Positions 1 through 7,149 of a DNA stretch of 7,501 nucleotides are shown here, piece after piece (within the stretch, counting starts at the first letter, position 1; every line of letters begins with the position of its first letter). The notes below the pieces were generated by a model. It saw only the letters and a list, made by a program, of their open reading frames with translations, did not search any database and was not told where the DNA came from. The position numbers were made by a program, and so were the translations under genes. Origin of the DNA: CAZQGE01 sp964592815 (lineage in GTDB: Bacteria > Bacillota > Clostridia > Christensenellales > CAG-917); contig CAZQGE010000058.1 of the NCBI GenBank assembly GCA_964592815.1, forward strand, positions 1-7,501. The letters are read 5' to 3'.

Positions 1-63
1 AATAAAAACTTAATATAATAAGGAATAAATTATTATTTGTTCGCCTATAAAATGTTTGTATAT

Positions 64-91
64 AAAAAATCACCTAGAAAGGTGATTTTTT
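64..91 (-). terminator. Intrinsic terminator after icd, likely bidirectional
   Basis: A perfect 12-bp inverted repeat (arms 64-75 and 80-91) encloses a 4-nt loop. The core pairs are TCACCT with AGGTGA, flanked by an A-run on the left and a T-run on the right. Read on the minus strand it ends in six U, so it closes the icd transcript about 120 nt after the icd stop. Read on the plus strand it ends in seven T, so it could also stop a gene arriving from the left. All three plus frames meet a stop within the first 18 nt, so any such gene would end at or before the window edge. Confidence 0.9.
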
Positions 92-211
92 TGTTTAATT
101 AGGCTTAATTAAGATTTTTTTATTTATAATTTATTAAAATATTGCAAGCCTAGTCAGATTAACGCTTTATGTTCGACGTTTTTGTTTACCGTTTTAAGTC
201 TGTCTTTTATT
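92..211 (-). other. icd 3' untranslated trailer
   Basis: This 120-nt stretch lies between the icd stop and the terminator. It is very AT-rich, and I see no credible ORF or RNA gene in it. It holds a palindrome CTTAATTAAG (104-113) and a 7-bp inverted repeat TAGGCTT/AAGCCTA (100-106 and 146-152) with a 39-nt AT-rich spacer. These could fold weakly in the mRNA trailer but match no family I recognise. Bases 1-63, beyond the terminator, also show nothing I can assign. Confidence 0.4.
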
Positions 212-1399
212 TTACAAACGAGAAGCAATTGCTTGCAAAAATTCTTTGCTGTTTAACGCTTTAACAGTTACTCCATCACGTTTGAACAGTCCAGCCAAAT
301 CTTTGGTCATTTCGCCGTTTTCAATGGTGTTAATTGTTGCTTTTTCAAGTTTGTTTGCAAATTCAATTAACTCATCAATTCCGTCCAACTCCCCACGTTT
401 ACGCAATGCCCCAGTCCAAGCAAACAATGTGGCAACTGAGTTTGTTGACGTTTCTTCACCTTTTTGATATTTTCTGAAATGGCGTGTAACCGTTCCGTGT
501 GCTGCTTCATATTCAAATGCTCCACTTGGTGAAACAAGCACAGACGTCATCATTGCAAGCGAACCGAAAGCAGTTGCCACCATATCACTCATAACGTCGC
601 CATCATAGTTTTTGAGAGCCCAAATATATCCGCCGTTTGAGCGCATAACTCTTGCAACAGCGTCATCAATCAAAGTATAAAAATACTCAATGCCAGCTTG
701 TTCAAAGGCTTGCTTAAACTCATTGTCGTAAGTCTCTTGAAAAATATCTTTGAAACGGTGGTCGTAAATTTTTGAGATTGTATCTTTTGTTGAAAACCAA
801 AGGTCTTTCTTTTCTGAAAGCGCATAAGAAAAACAGCTTTTTGCAAAACTACGAATGCTTTTGTCAGTATTATGTTGCGCTTGAATTATGCCTGCATTGT
901 CACCAAAATCAAAAACGACTTTTTCTTCACCGTTGCAAGAAACAATGCCTTTGCCACCGTCAACCTTAAGTTCAACGCCCTTATAAACATCACCGTAAGC
1001 GTGACGAGCAATAACTATTGGTTGCGTCCAAGTGGGAACAAGCGGTTCAACGCCCTTCACCAAAATAGGCGCGCGAAAAACCGTGCCGTCCATTTTTGCT
1101 CTTATTGTAGCATTTGGGCTAGGCCACATTTTATGCAACTTAAATTCTTCTACTCTTTGAGCGTTAGGCGTGATTGTTGCACACTTTACGCCGACGCCGT
1201 ATTTCAAACAAGCCGCCGCCGCGAACTTGGTAACTTCATCTTCTGTTGCGTCTCTGTTTTCCAAAGATAAATCATAGTATTCCGTTTTCAAATCGACATA
1301 CGGAGTGATAAGTATTTCTTTAACCCATTGCCAAAGCACACGAGTCATCTCATCTCCGTCCATTTCCACAAGCGGAGTAGTCATTTTAATTTTAGCCAT
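212..1399 (-). CDS. icd: NADP-dependent isocitrate dehydrogenase (homodimeric, eukaryote-like subfamily)
   Basis: This cytoplasmic enzyme oxidatively decarboxylates isocitrate to 2-oxoglutarate and makes NADPH. The 395-aa protein is collinear over its whole length with the IDH1/IDH2-type subfamily, not the E. coli Icd type. The isocitrate-binding arginines fall at R100 (in TIRAKMDGTVFR), R109 and R132 (in ARHAYGD), the same numbers as in human IDH1, and Y139 follows. K205 (STKDT) corresponds to the catalytic lysine. D245, D268 and D272 (LIDDAV and NYDGDVMSD) form the divalent-metal site. The NADP loop HGTVTRH is at 301-307, with R306. The ATG at 1399 has a GAGAGGT ribosome site 7 nt upstream (1412-1406). 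The gene sits 90 nt after ddl with a candidate promoter of its own, and read-through from the upstream operon is also possible because no clear terminator separates them. Product identity is very secure; a role in glutamate supply is inferred. Confidence 0.97.
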   Translation of the reverse strand: MAKIKMTTPLVEMDGDEMTRVLWQWVKEILITPYVDLKTEYYDLSLENRDATEDEVTKFAAAACLKYGVGVKCATITPNAQRVEEFKLHKMWPSPNATIRAKMDGTVFRAPILVKGVEPLVPTWTQPIVIARHAYGDVYKGVELKVDGGKGIVSCNGEEKVVFDFGDNAGIIQAQHNTDKSIRSFAKSCFSYALSEKKDLWFSTKDTISKIYDHRFKDIFQETYDNEFKQAFEQAGIEYFYTLIDDAVARVMRSNGGYIWALKNYDGDVMSDMVATAFGSLAMMTSVLVSPSGAFEYEAAHGTVTRHFRKYQKGEETSTNSVATLFAWTGALRKRGELDGIDELIEFANKLEKATINTIENGEMTKDLAGLFKRDGVTVKALNSKEFLQAIASRL

Positions 1400-1426
1400 A
1401 CGGTTACCTCTCTTTATTATGCAATT

Positions 1427-1455
1427 ATATTACTATAATTTCGTCATATTTGCAA
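1427..1455 (-). promoter_or_regulatory. Candidate promoter for icd in the ddl-icd gap
   Basis: On the minus strand a -35-like TTGCAA (1455-1450) is followed after 17 nt by TAATAT (1432-1427); each matches the consensus at 4 of 6 positions. An exact TATAAT (1429-1424) overlaps the -10 but would need a 20-nt spacer. Such hexamers arise easily in AT-rich DNA, so this is only a candidate. The gap 1400-1489 has no convincing terminator hairpin after ddl. Confidence 0.4.
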
Positions 1456-1489
1456 CCGAAAGCCCGTAAAATAAGAGTTTTTCAAATTT

Positions 1490-2632
1490 TTATCGTTTGC
1501 GGTTCTTATTCCCTACCTTTGAACTATTCTTTGAGTAATTTTCAAGAACGTTTGTTGCAAACTCTTTTTCAAGATTTTTATCCTTAAAATACGCTTCTGA
1601 ATTTTCAATAATTGAAGTGAGCATACTTTCAAATGATATTCCTATTTCGCTGAACAAATAAAAAGCCATTGAACCTGGAACGGTGTTAATTTCGTTTATA
1701 TACACCTTATCCCTTGTCTTATCCACAAGGAAGTCCATTCTAACGACACCGTTTAGATTGAGTTCTTTATATATTCTTATGGTGTTTGCCTTAACAACAC
1801 CGTTAAGTGCGCCTATATCTGCGGGGATAACGTGTCCGCCTCCGCTTAATTTACCGTTGTCTTGATACTTATCTTCAAACGTTAAAAAGTCATTTATGCT
1901 TATAGGTTGCTCAGTTTCAGATACAATCAACTGTTCTCCATCTCTAAAACAAGCGCAGTTCACTTCGGCAAAATCAACAAGTTTCTGCTCTACAATAATT
2001 TTTGTGTCATAATGCCCTGCAACGTTAAGCGCAAATATCAATTCTTCTCTGTTTGTTGCAACTCCTATACCTATACTGCTGCCTTGACGTGACGGCTTTA
2101 CAATCATAGGATAATCAAGCAAATTTTCCAAATGGAACATCAATTCTTCATCATTCTTGTTAAGTTCGTTTGCGTTTATAACTTCGTGGGGTAAGGTGTT
2201 CAGCAACATTTGGTCAAATACGTCCTTAGCCAACGCCTTATCCATACCCAAAGCCGATTGCAATATATCGGGTGAAGTGTGTGGAATTTGGTTATATTGC
2301 AACAACGCTTGCAAAGTTCCGTCTTCCCCTTCTCCACCGTGACAGCATATCAATGCTACGTCGGGCTTGAAAAATTTTGTAAGTGTATTCCGCTTTATTA
2401 TGTAAAACACTCCATTATGCAAAATAGCCTTTGAATGGTTTAAGGCATTAAAAGGCGCAAAGCTCTCAATTTCATCAACGTTTCTTACATAAAAGTTTCC
2501 ATCGTACATATAAATAGGCTCGACCTTATATTTCGACCTATCTATATTTTGAAGCGTTTGCATTGCGGTAATCACAGAAATATCCTTTTCCAGCGACCTG
2601 CCACCAAACAATAAACAAACTCTCTTTCTCAT
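1490..2632 (-). CDS. ddl: D-alanine--D-alanine ligase
   Basis: This ATP-grasp ligase joins two D-Ala into the dipeptide that MurF adds to peptidoglycan precursors. The N-terminal GGRSLEKDIS (10-19) carries E15, matching E15 of E. coli DdlB, although the usual His/Arg after it is Lys. HGGEGEDGTLQ (98-108) and SALGMDK (126-132) follow. The ATP-grasp motif KPSRQGSSIG (179-188) carries S185, and R298 (VVRMDF) plus D300, E314 and N316 (NEINTVPG) complete the Mg-ATP site. The omega-loop tyrosine that sets D-Ala specificity (DdlB Y216, in the K-Y pair) is kept as Y256 in EDKY, which argues for D-Ala-D-Ala rather than D-Ala-D-lactate. At 380 aa it is longer than DdlB (306), partly through a basic Lys/Asn/Ser-rich C-terminal tail from about residue 350. 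The ATG has a strong GGGAGGG site (2643-2637). The preceding murF-like gene ends 11 nt upstream, which pairs producer and user of D-Ala-D-Ala. Confidence 0.95.
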   Translation of the reverse strand: MRKRVCLLFGGRSLEKDISVITAMQTLQNIDRSKYKVEPIYMYDGNFYVRNVDEIESFAPFNALNHSKAILHNGVFYIIKRNTLTKFFKPDVALICCHGGEGEDGTLQALLQYNQIPHTSPDILQSALGMDKALAKDVFDQMLLNTLPHEVINANELNKNDEELMFHLENLLDYPMIVKPSRQGSSIGIGVATNREELIFALNVAGHYDTKIIVEQKLVDFAEVNCACFRDGEQLIVSETEQPISINDFLTFEDKYQDNGKLSGGGHVIPADIGALNGVVKANTIRIYKELNLNGVVRMDFLVDKTRDKVYINEINTVPGSMAFYLFSEIGISFESMLTSIIENSEAYFKDKNLEKEFATNVLENYSKNSSKVGNKNRKR

Positions 2633-2636
2633 ATAA

Positions 2637-2643
2637 CCCTCCC
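2637..2643 (-). promoter_or_regulatory. Ribosome binding site of ddl
   Basis: GGGAGGG on the minus strand directly abuts the TAA stop of the murF-like gene (2646-2644) and lies 4 nt before the ddl ATG. This close packing suggests coupled translation of the two genes. Confidence 0.75.
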
Positions 2644-4245
2644 TTAATCGTCATAAATATCGGGCAAATCGTTGAGCAAAAGCAAGACGTCGCCCAAATG
2701 TAGCGTATTAACGAAATCATTTTCGGCTTTTTCAAGGCTTTCGTAAATAAACACCTCGCCGTCATAACCCGTATCATTCAACGCTTTAAGCATAATTTTT
2801 GTACGTTTTTTACCAATAAGCATAACCACGTCAGCGACGTCAGCAATTTCAGTTGCCAATCGGTAGTTCTCGTCATTTTCAAGTTTTCCAAGTTCTACAA
2901 GTCCAGGAGTTGCAACAACCTTTCTTCCTTCAAACAAGCTAAGCACTTCAAGTGTCCTTCTAGCTCCGTCGGGGTTTGAGTTGAACGTGTCATCAATAAT
3001 TCTTAAGCCATTTGCAGAAATTAACTGCATTCTGTGTGGAACAGGTTTCAATTTTTCAAGATTATCGATGATTTTTTGAGGTTTGACGCCTAAACTAAAA
3101 GCAACCGCACAAGCTATTGCTATATCTTCCAAGTTCTGAAAGCCAATAAGCAAGGTTTCGCCTGCATAATATTCTCCACCTAAAAAAATCAAAAACTTGC
3201 TACCATTTTCGTCAAATTGTATGTCTTTAATATGCACGTCAAACGTTTGGTCAAGTCCCGCTGTTATAATATTTCGGCTTGAATATTGCTCGCCTAGCAC
3301 ATCTTTTACTTGGTCTAAAAATTTGCCGTTTATAACAGAGTAACCGTCAACAGATAATTCAGATACAATTTTGCACTTCTCTTTGACTATATTTTCCAAA
3401 CTTTTGAAAGTCTCCAAGTGTTGAGAATTTATACCAGTTAAAACGCCTATGTTTGGGCGTACTAATTTCATAAGTTTATGTATGTCGCCAACGTGTCGTG
3501 CGCCCATCTCTGAAATAAATATTTCTGTCGATATATCCAAATTGCTGACTGTCTTAGATATTCCCATTGGAGTATTGTAGCTTTCTGGGGTGGCAACTGT
3601 GTTGTGCGTATCACTTAATAGAGTAAGCAAAATGTTTTTTACTGTTGTCTTGCCGTAACTGCCAGTTATAGCTATTTTTGTCATATCTTTTTGCTCGCTC
3701 AAAATTCTACGCGTCAAATTTTCATATCGTTTATTGTTTAAGGCTTCAAAAATATTACATATTATTGTAAACAAAATAAACAACAGCGGAAAAATAAGCT
3801 GAAAAGCTACAAATGCCAAATATTTTATATAAAAATCATAAACGTATAAATTGATTATCCAATAAACAACACAGAATAACCCGGTTGACGCAATTATATT
3901 GAATATAATTGTCCTGACAACTCTTTTCGTATATTTCAAAGGCTTTTTTTTGTTTGGCAAATCTTCCATAAAATACAAAGCAAATTCGGCGACAAAAAAA
4001 GCAAGCAACAACGCAAACCCCCAAACGGGACGCGCATCAAAAACGTACATCAACGCCCAAATCAGCGCAAATATGGATATTGCAATCAAGTCTATTGCAT
4101 ACAAATACCCTAAATGTTTACTCTTAAAAATTTTGATAATTTTATAATTGTCTTGTTGAATTGCGTAAATATAAGGCCTTACAACAAAGAAGCTGTCAAT
4201 CAAAACTAAGGCAATAAAAAACCAATCGCCTCTAAATAAAGTCAA
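2644..4245 (-). CDS. murF: Membrane-anchored MurF-like Mur ligase
   Basis: The C-terminal two thirds is a Mur ligase most like MurF, which adds D-Ala-D-Ala to UDP-MurNAc-tripeptide using ATP. Seen: P-loop ITGSYGKTT (193-201), EMGAR (246-250), H276 in NSQHLETF followed by SLENIVKEK, where K290 is the likely carbamylated lysine, the hinge HRMQ (404-407), and DDTFNSNPDGARRTLEVL (418-435), which resembles the MurF C-terminal signature. The first ~185 residues differ from classical MurF. They hold about five hydrophobic helices (roughly 9-27, 48-70, 74-93, 110-134, 141-167) and no recognisable UDP-MurNAc-binding domain. The start is TTG (4245-4243), overlapping the hydrolase stop as TTGA; no ATG occurs before residue ~66, inside a helix. 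The neighbour ddl supports a D-Ala-D-Ala role. The ligase fold is secure. MurF over another Mur-type ligase is probable, and the membrane region's function is unknown. Confidence 0.88.
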   Translation of the reverse strand: MTLFRGDWFFIALVLIDSFFVVRPYIYAIQQDNYKIIKIFKSKHLGYLYAIDLIAISIFALIWALMYVFDARPVWGFALLLAFFVAEFALYFMEDLPNKKKPLKYTKRVVRTIIFNIIASTGLFCVVYWIINLYVYDFYIKYLAFVAFQLIFPLLFILFTIICNIFEALNNKRYENLTRRILSEQKDMTKIAITGSYGKTTVKNILLTLLSDTHNTVATPESYNTPMGISKTVSNLDISTEIFISEMGARHVGDIHKLMKLVRPNIGVLTGINSQHLETFKSLENIVKEKCKIVSELSVDGYSVINGKFLDQVKDVLGEQYSSRNIITAGLDQTFDVHIKDIQFDENGSKFLIFLGGEYYAGETLLIGFQNLEDIAIACAVAFSLGVKPQKIIDNLEKLKPVPHRMQLISANGLRIIDDTFNSNPDGARRTLEVLSLFEGRKVVATPGLVELGKLENDENYRLATEIADVADVVMLIGKKRTKIMLKALNDTGYDGEVFIYESLEKAENDFVNTLHLGDVLLLLNDLPDIYDD

Positions 4246-4985
4246 TTAGTTAACGCAACTTCCTTGTTAAATTCAATCCCTTGTAACGCTTTGAAATCTG
4301 TGGCTTTAAGAAAAGCCATAAGAATTTGTAAAAATACATAATAATCGTCCAGATAAGCAAAATGCCCGCCATTCAACCAAAATATTTGAGAATCTGGAAT
4401 AAGTTTTTTAAGTTTTTTTGCCATATAAACGGGCGTTTCTCTGTCTTGTTTACCCCAAAATATTGCCGTTGGTTGTTCGATAGTTTTCAACAATGGAGTT
4501 TGGTCGTAATTGACAACGTTTATAAAAGTTTTTTTCATATTGTCTGAAAGTTTTGCAAAATCTTTTGAACCTTTAAGACCTTTACAATGAATATGTTTCA
4601 AAAATTTGTGCAGAGCTACTCTAACGTAATATTTTAGCCGTCTTTTAGGTTTTATTCCTGCGCTGTCAATCAAGACTAACGCATTGATTCTATCTTTCCA
4701 TTTTGTTGCAAGTTCAATACCTACACGTCCACCAAACGAATGACCTACAACTACTGCCTTTGAAATTGACAGTTTGTCCATCAAATCAATGACGTCCTCA
4801 GCATAATTGTTTACGCTGTACGGACGAGACGGCTCTCTGCTTTCGCCAAATCCAGCCATATCCAAAAGCGTAACACGATATTTGTTTGAAAGCCGTTTGG
4901 CTAAAAATAAAAAGGAAGAGATGTTGCCACCCCAACCGTGTAAAAAAATTATGTCGTTGCCTTGACCAAAAGTTTTAGTGTTCAA
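4242..4985 (-). CDS. Alpha/beta-fold hydrolase, substrate unknown
   Basis: This 247-aa single-domain cytoplasmic alpha/beta hydrolase has no signal peptide. The full catalytic set is visible: oxyanion-loop HGWGG (16-20), nucleophile elbow GHSFGG with S83, acid D181 in FWGKQDRETP, and H208 in NGGHFAYLDD. A cap region lies at about 112-170. This pattern is shared by esterases, C-C bond hydrolases and related enzymes, so the reaction cannot be assigned. The start is TTG at 4985-4983: the frame has no ATG nearby and is closed upstream by a stop at 5012-5010. An exact AGGAGG (4994-4989) precedes it, only 3 nt away, which is unusually close. It overlaps rimI by 11 nt and the murF-like gene by 4 nt, so it is embedded in the operon and probably co-translated. 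A link to cell-wall or lipid metabolism is guesswork. Confidence 0.9.
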   Translation of the reverse strand: MNTKTFGQGNDIIFLHGWGGNISSFLFLAKRLSNKYRVTLLDMAGFGESREPSRPYSVNNYAEDVIDLMDKLSISKAVVVGHSFGGRVGIELATKWKDRINALVLIDSAGIKPKRRLKYYVRVALHKFLKHIHCKGLKGSKDFAKLSDNMKKTFINVVNYDQTPLLKTIEQPTAIFWGKQDRETPVYMAKKLKKLIPDSQIFWLNGGHFAYLDDYYVFLQILMAFLKATDFKALQGIEFNKEVALTN

Positions 4986-5424
4986 TATCCTCCTGAAAGT
5001 GAAGCCACATTACGTATGCGTCGTCACGGTTATTGTAATACCGCTTTCGTATTCCCTCGACTGTAAAGCCGAAATCTAGGTACATTTTCAACGCTTTTTC
5101 GTTTGTAGATTTAACTTCCAGAGTTATATGCTTTGCGTCGCTCTCTTTTGCTTTTGAAATAAGAGCAGACATAAGCATTTTACCAAGTCCTCTGCCTCTC
5201 TCCGAGGCTCTAACTGCAATATTTGTTATATGCGCTTCGTCCACAATTTTGTGAAACCCGCCGTAACATAAAACTTCATTGCCTCTGACTCCAACCAAAT
5301 AAACCGCTTCGGGGCTTTCAACTTCGGGGATAAACATATTCACCGTCCACGGAGTATCAAACGCTTCCCTTTCAATTTGTGCCATTTGTTCTAGGTGTTC
5401 ATATTTTAGCGGTTCAAATCTCAT
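4975..5424 (-). CDS. rimI: RimI-family N-alpha-acetyltransferase
   Basis: This GNAT-fold enzyme transfers acetyl from acetyl-CoA; E. coli RimI acetylates the N-terminus of ribosomal protein S18. The 149-aa length is typical. The acetyl-CoA pyrophosphate loop is R-x-x-x-R-G-R-G-L-G (72-81), preceded by the strand HITNIAV. E103 (TLEV) and Y115 (ALKMY), with N108 between, match the catalytic Glu103 and Tyr115 of Salmonella RimI even in numbering. I chose the ATG at 5424, not the one at 5469: the protein then begins MRFEPL, as the family does, a GGAG lies 10 nt upstream, and the overlap with tsaB shrinks to 11 nt. It sits in the conserved tsaE-tsaB-rimI order and overlaps the hydrolase gene by 11 nt. 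The true substrate here could differ from S18. Confidence 0.93.
   Translation of the reverse strand: MRFEPLKYEHLEQMAQIEREAFDTPWTVNMFIPEVESPEAVYLVGVRGNEVLCYGGFHKIVDEAHITNIAVRASERGRGLGKMLMSALISKAKESDAKHITLEVKSTNEKALKMYLDFGFTVEGIRKRYYNNRDDAYVMWLHFQEDIEH
4989..4994 (-). promoter_or_regulatory. Shine-Dalgarno site of the hydrolase TTG start
   Basis: An exact AGGAGG lies inside the 3' end of rimI, 3 nt before TTG. It is the main support for a TTG start here, since no ATG or GTG is available in frame. The short spacing is below the usual 5-9 nt. Confidence 0.6.
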
Positions 5425-5992
5425 AGAGGTTGCGCTCCGCTTGCGATTTCCGCATATAGTATGGCTCAAACACGCTCACAGTTTGTTTGTTTCGTATTTT
5501 GTCAGCTGTAATCGAGCAAAGAATTTGAACGATGTTTCCGTCTATTTGGGTAACAAAGTCAGTTATATCGGTGTTTTTTACGGCGTCGGCTGTCAGAAAA
5601 TCAGAGCTTTCAACTTTGCCGTCTTTGCAATATGCAACATACAAATTCCCGTGACCTGCATCAACCGCTACCGTTGCGTCTTTGCGGTTATGCAAAAGCA
5701 CCTCAAATACGTTTATGCCAATACGCTTTGCCTTAACAGAATATGCAATAGCTGTCGATGTTGCCACTCCAATTCGTATTCCCGTAAAAGAACCAGGCCC
5801 TAACACTGTTGCAACGTAATCTAAATCTTGAACTTTTATGTTTGCGCTGCTCAAGACTTTATCAATCGTGCCTAAAAGTAATTTGCTGTGTCCACTTTTG
5901 CCTGTTTTTATAACTTCAGAAAAAATCTCACCGTTTTTCACAACGGCTACTACCAAATTTTCGTCTGTGGTGTCTGTAACCAAATAATTCAT
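5414..5992 (-). CDS. tsaB: TsaB, tRNA t6A biosynthesis scaffold
   Basis: TsaB is a catalytically inactive ASKHA-fold partner of TsaD; with TsaE they transfer threonylcarbamoyl to A37 of ANN-decoding tRNAs in the cytoplasm. The 192-aa protein shows the family hallmarks: an N-terminal strand with TDTTDE (6-11), GHSKLLL (34-40), the signature GPGSFTGIRIG (65-75), VAVDAGHGNLYVA (108-120) and the C-terminal PYYMRKSQAE (177-186). It is shorter than the usual ~220-240 aa, with the loss falling between residues ~120 and 175; both ends are present, so it does not look truncated. The ATG overlaps the stop of the preceding gene as ATGA (4 nt), a sign of translational coupling, and its end overlaps rimI by 11 nt. 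tsaD is not in this window. Confidence 0.95.
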   Translation of the reverse strand: MNYLVTDTTDENLVVAVVKNGEIFSEVIKTGKSGHSKLLLGTIDKVLSSANIKVQDLDYVATVLGPGSFTGIRIGVATSTAIAYSVKAKRIGINVFEVLLHNRKDATVAVDAGHGNLYVAYCKDGKVESSDFLTADAVKNTDITDFVTQIDGNIVQILCSITADKIRNKQTVSVFEPYYMRKSQAERNLYEI

Positions 5993-7125
5993 TTTTTATC
6001 TTTACCCGATACGTTTATATTTTGATGTTTATGAACGGTGTCTTTGCTGTCATCAACAATAATTTTTCGCTCATTTTCACCAACGGTCTCTATTTTGACA
6101 TTGATAATTCTGCCTGTCAAGCATTCCAATTTATTCCACTCGATTACACTTACACCATCTTCTAACGCTTCTTCAATTCCCAATTCATAAGTATCTTCTT
6201 CGTTTTCTATACGATACATATCTAAGTGATTAAGTTTGAATTTTCCGCCCTCATAAATGTTCATAATCGTAAACGTTGGGCTTGTAATTTCGTCCTCAAT
6301 TCCCAAAGCCTTTGCAAGCCCTTTTGTAAACGTTGTTTTCCCTGCGCCCAAATCGCCTTCCAAAATAATTTTTTCGTTGCCTTCCAACGTATCGGCAATC
6401 TTTTCGGCTAATTCATAAGTGTCGTCAACGACGTAACTTTCATATTTTCCGCTAAGTTTATGACTGCCCAAATTTGAACCGTCCCAATGCAATATTTTTG
6501 ATAACTTTTTGTAAACTAAGAAGGTTAATGTTGACACAATCAAACACCTTAAAAGGTTGAATGGAACAATACCCACACCCAAATACCAAGCATAAAAATT
6601 GTCAATGGTAACAGTAGGATAAATTGGTTTGACAATTCCTAAAAGCACGTTCCAATTTCCTTTGAAAAAGAACTCTACAAAAAACGGAATTGATATAAAG
6701 CGGTTTATAAGCACAGATACGGCAACAACAACTATACTGCCGACAAACAAGCCTAAAAATGCGTGTTTTCGGTCTTTTTTGTGACGATAAATCAAAGACG
6801 CTGGCAAAACAAAGGCTATCCCAATAATAATATCCGTCAATTCTCCAACATATCCCGTACTTGACATTGGCAACTTAAACAAACATTTAAGCACAATTAT
6901 CATACAACCGCTGACAGGCCCCATAGAAAACCCTGCCAATAATGCGGGAAGTTCTGAAAATTGAATATCCAAAAAACTTGGAAACGCAATAGGGATGCTA
7001 AACTTGCCAAAAGCATAAAGCAAAAATGAGATTGTTGTCAGAATTGCTATTTTTGTAATGTAAGCCGTAGAAAATTTCCAGTTTAGCTTTTGTTTGACTG
7101 AAGTAAGAAATTGAGTTTTGTCCAT
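5989..7125 (-). CDS. ribU-tsaE: RibU-like riboflavin ECF S-component fused to TsaE
   Basis: One uninterrupted 378-aa frame carries two proteins normally encoded separately. Residues ~20-206 are a RibU-type S-component: about six hydrophobic helices, with DIQFSELPALLAGFSMGP (53-70) and GYVGELTDIIIGIAFVLP (91-108) typical of the family. It would bind riboflavin and needs an EcfAA'T module encoded elsewhere. Residues ~228-360 are TsaE, the ATPase of t6A synthesis: Walker A GDLGAGKTT (257-265), TSPTFTI (281-287), HLDMYR (300-305) and VIEW (327-330). The hydrophilic linker (~207-228) has no Met; only TTG codons (L212, L219) without a good ribosome site could restart translation. The ATG at 7125 has GAGGTG just upstream (7135-7130); a longer reading from 7242 would start inside the riboswitch. 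S-component C-termini face the cytoplasm, which suits TsaE. The RibU substrate is strongly supported by the FMN riboswitch. A sequencing or assembly artefact joining two genes is the alternative. Confidence 0.92.
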   Translation of the reverse strand: MDKTQFLTSVKQKLNWKFSTAYITKIAILTTISFLLYAFGKFSIPIAFPSFLDIQFSELPALLAGFSMGPVSGCMIIVLKCLFKLPMSSTGYVGELTDIIIGIAFVLPASLIYRHKKDRKHAFLGLFVGSIVVVAVSVLINRFISIPFFVEFFFKGNWNVLLGIVKPIYPTVTIDNFYAWYLGVGIVPFNLLRCLIVSTLTFLVYKKLSKILHWDGSNLGSHKLSGKYESYVVDDTYELAEKIADTLEGNEKIILEGDLGAGKTTFTKGLAKALGIEDEITSPTFTIMNIYEGGKFKLNHLDMYRIENEEDTYELGIEEALEDGVSVIEWNKLECLTGRIINVKIETVGENERKIIVDDSKDTVHKHQNINVSGKDKK

Positions 7126-7129
7126 TATG

Positions 7130-7135
7130 CACCTC
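7130..7135 (-). promoter_or_regulatory. Ribosome binding site of ribU-tsaE
   Basis: GAGGTG on the minus strand lies 4 nt before the ATG at 7125 (6 nt counted from the GAGG core). It fixes the start downstream of the riboswitch and terminator, 39 codons inside the longest possible reading frame. Confidence 0.8.
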
Positions 7136-7149
7136 ACAGTTTTAGGCAT

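Noticed and set aside
223..234. A perfect 12-bp palindrome AAGCAATTGCTT.
   Set aside because: It lies inside the last codons of icd, where the protein sequence explains it, and no second copy suggests a regulatory site.
1400..1489. A transcription terminator between ddl and icd.
   Set aside because: No GC-rich stem followed by a U-run is visible; the GGGCTTTCGG stretch does not fold into a useful hairpin.
1850..1900. Ddl as a D-Ala-D-lactate ligase giving intrinsic glycopeptide resistance, because the omega-loop reads TFEDKY with a Phe.
   Set aside because: Counting E. coli DdlB shows that the specificity Tyr216 is the Tyr right after Lys215. That residue is kept here as Y256; the Phe aligns with the non-determining Tyr212.
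5425..5469. A longer RimI start at 5469 adding 15 residues.
   Set aside because: The added residues lie within tsaB coding sequence and do not resemble RimI. The ATG at 5424 gives the family-typical N-terminus, with catalytic residues at E103 and Y115.
246..6411. Several plus-strand open frames of 60-132 codons antisense to the operon (for example 872-1270 and 5441-5803).
   Set aside because: Each lies opposite a well-supported gene, is rich in Cys/His/Asn as antisense frames of AT-rich genes are, and has no family motif.
5989..6480. The ATPase part of the fusion as an ECF/ABC transporter ATPase.
   Set aside because: It has no ABC signature, Q-loop or canonical Walker B. Its TSPTFT, HLDMYR and VIEW motifs are those of TsaE, and the next gene is tsaB.
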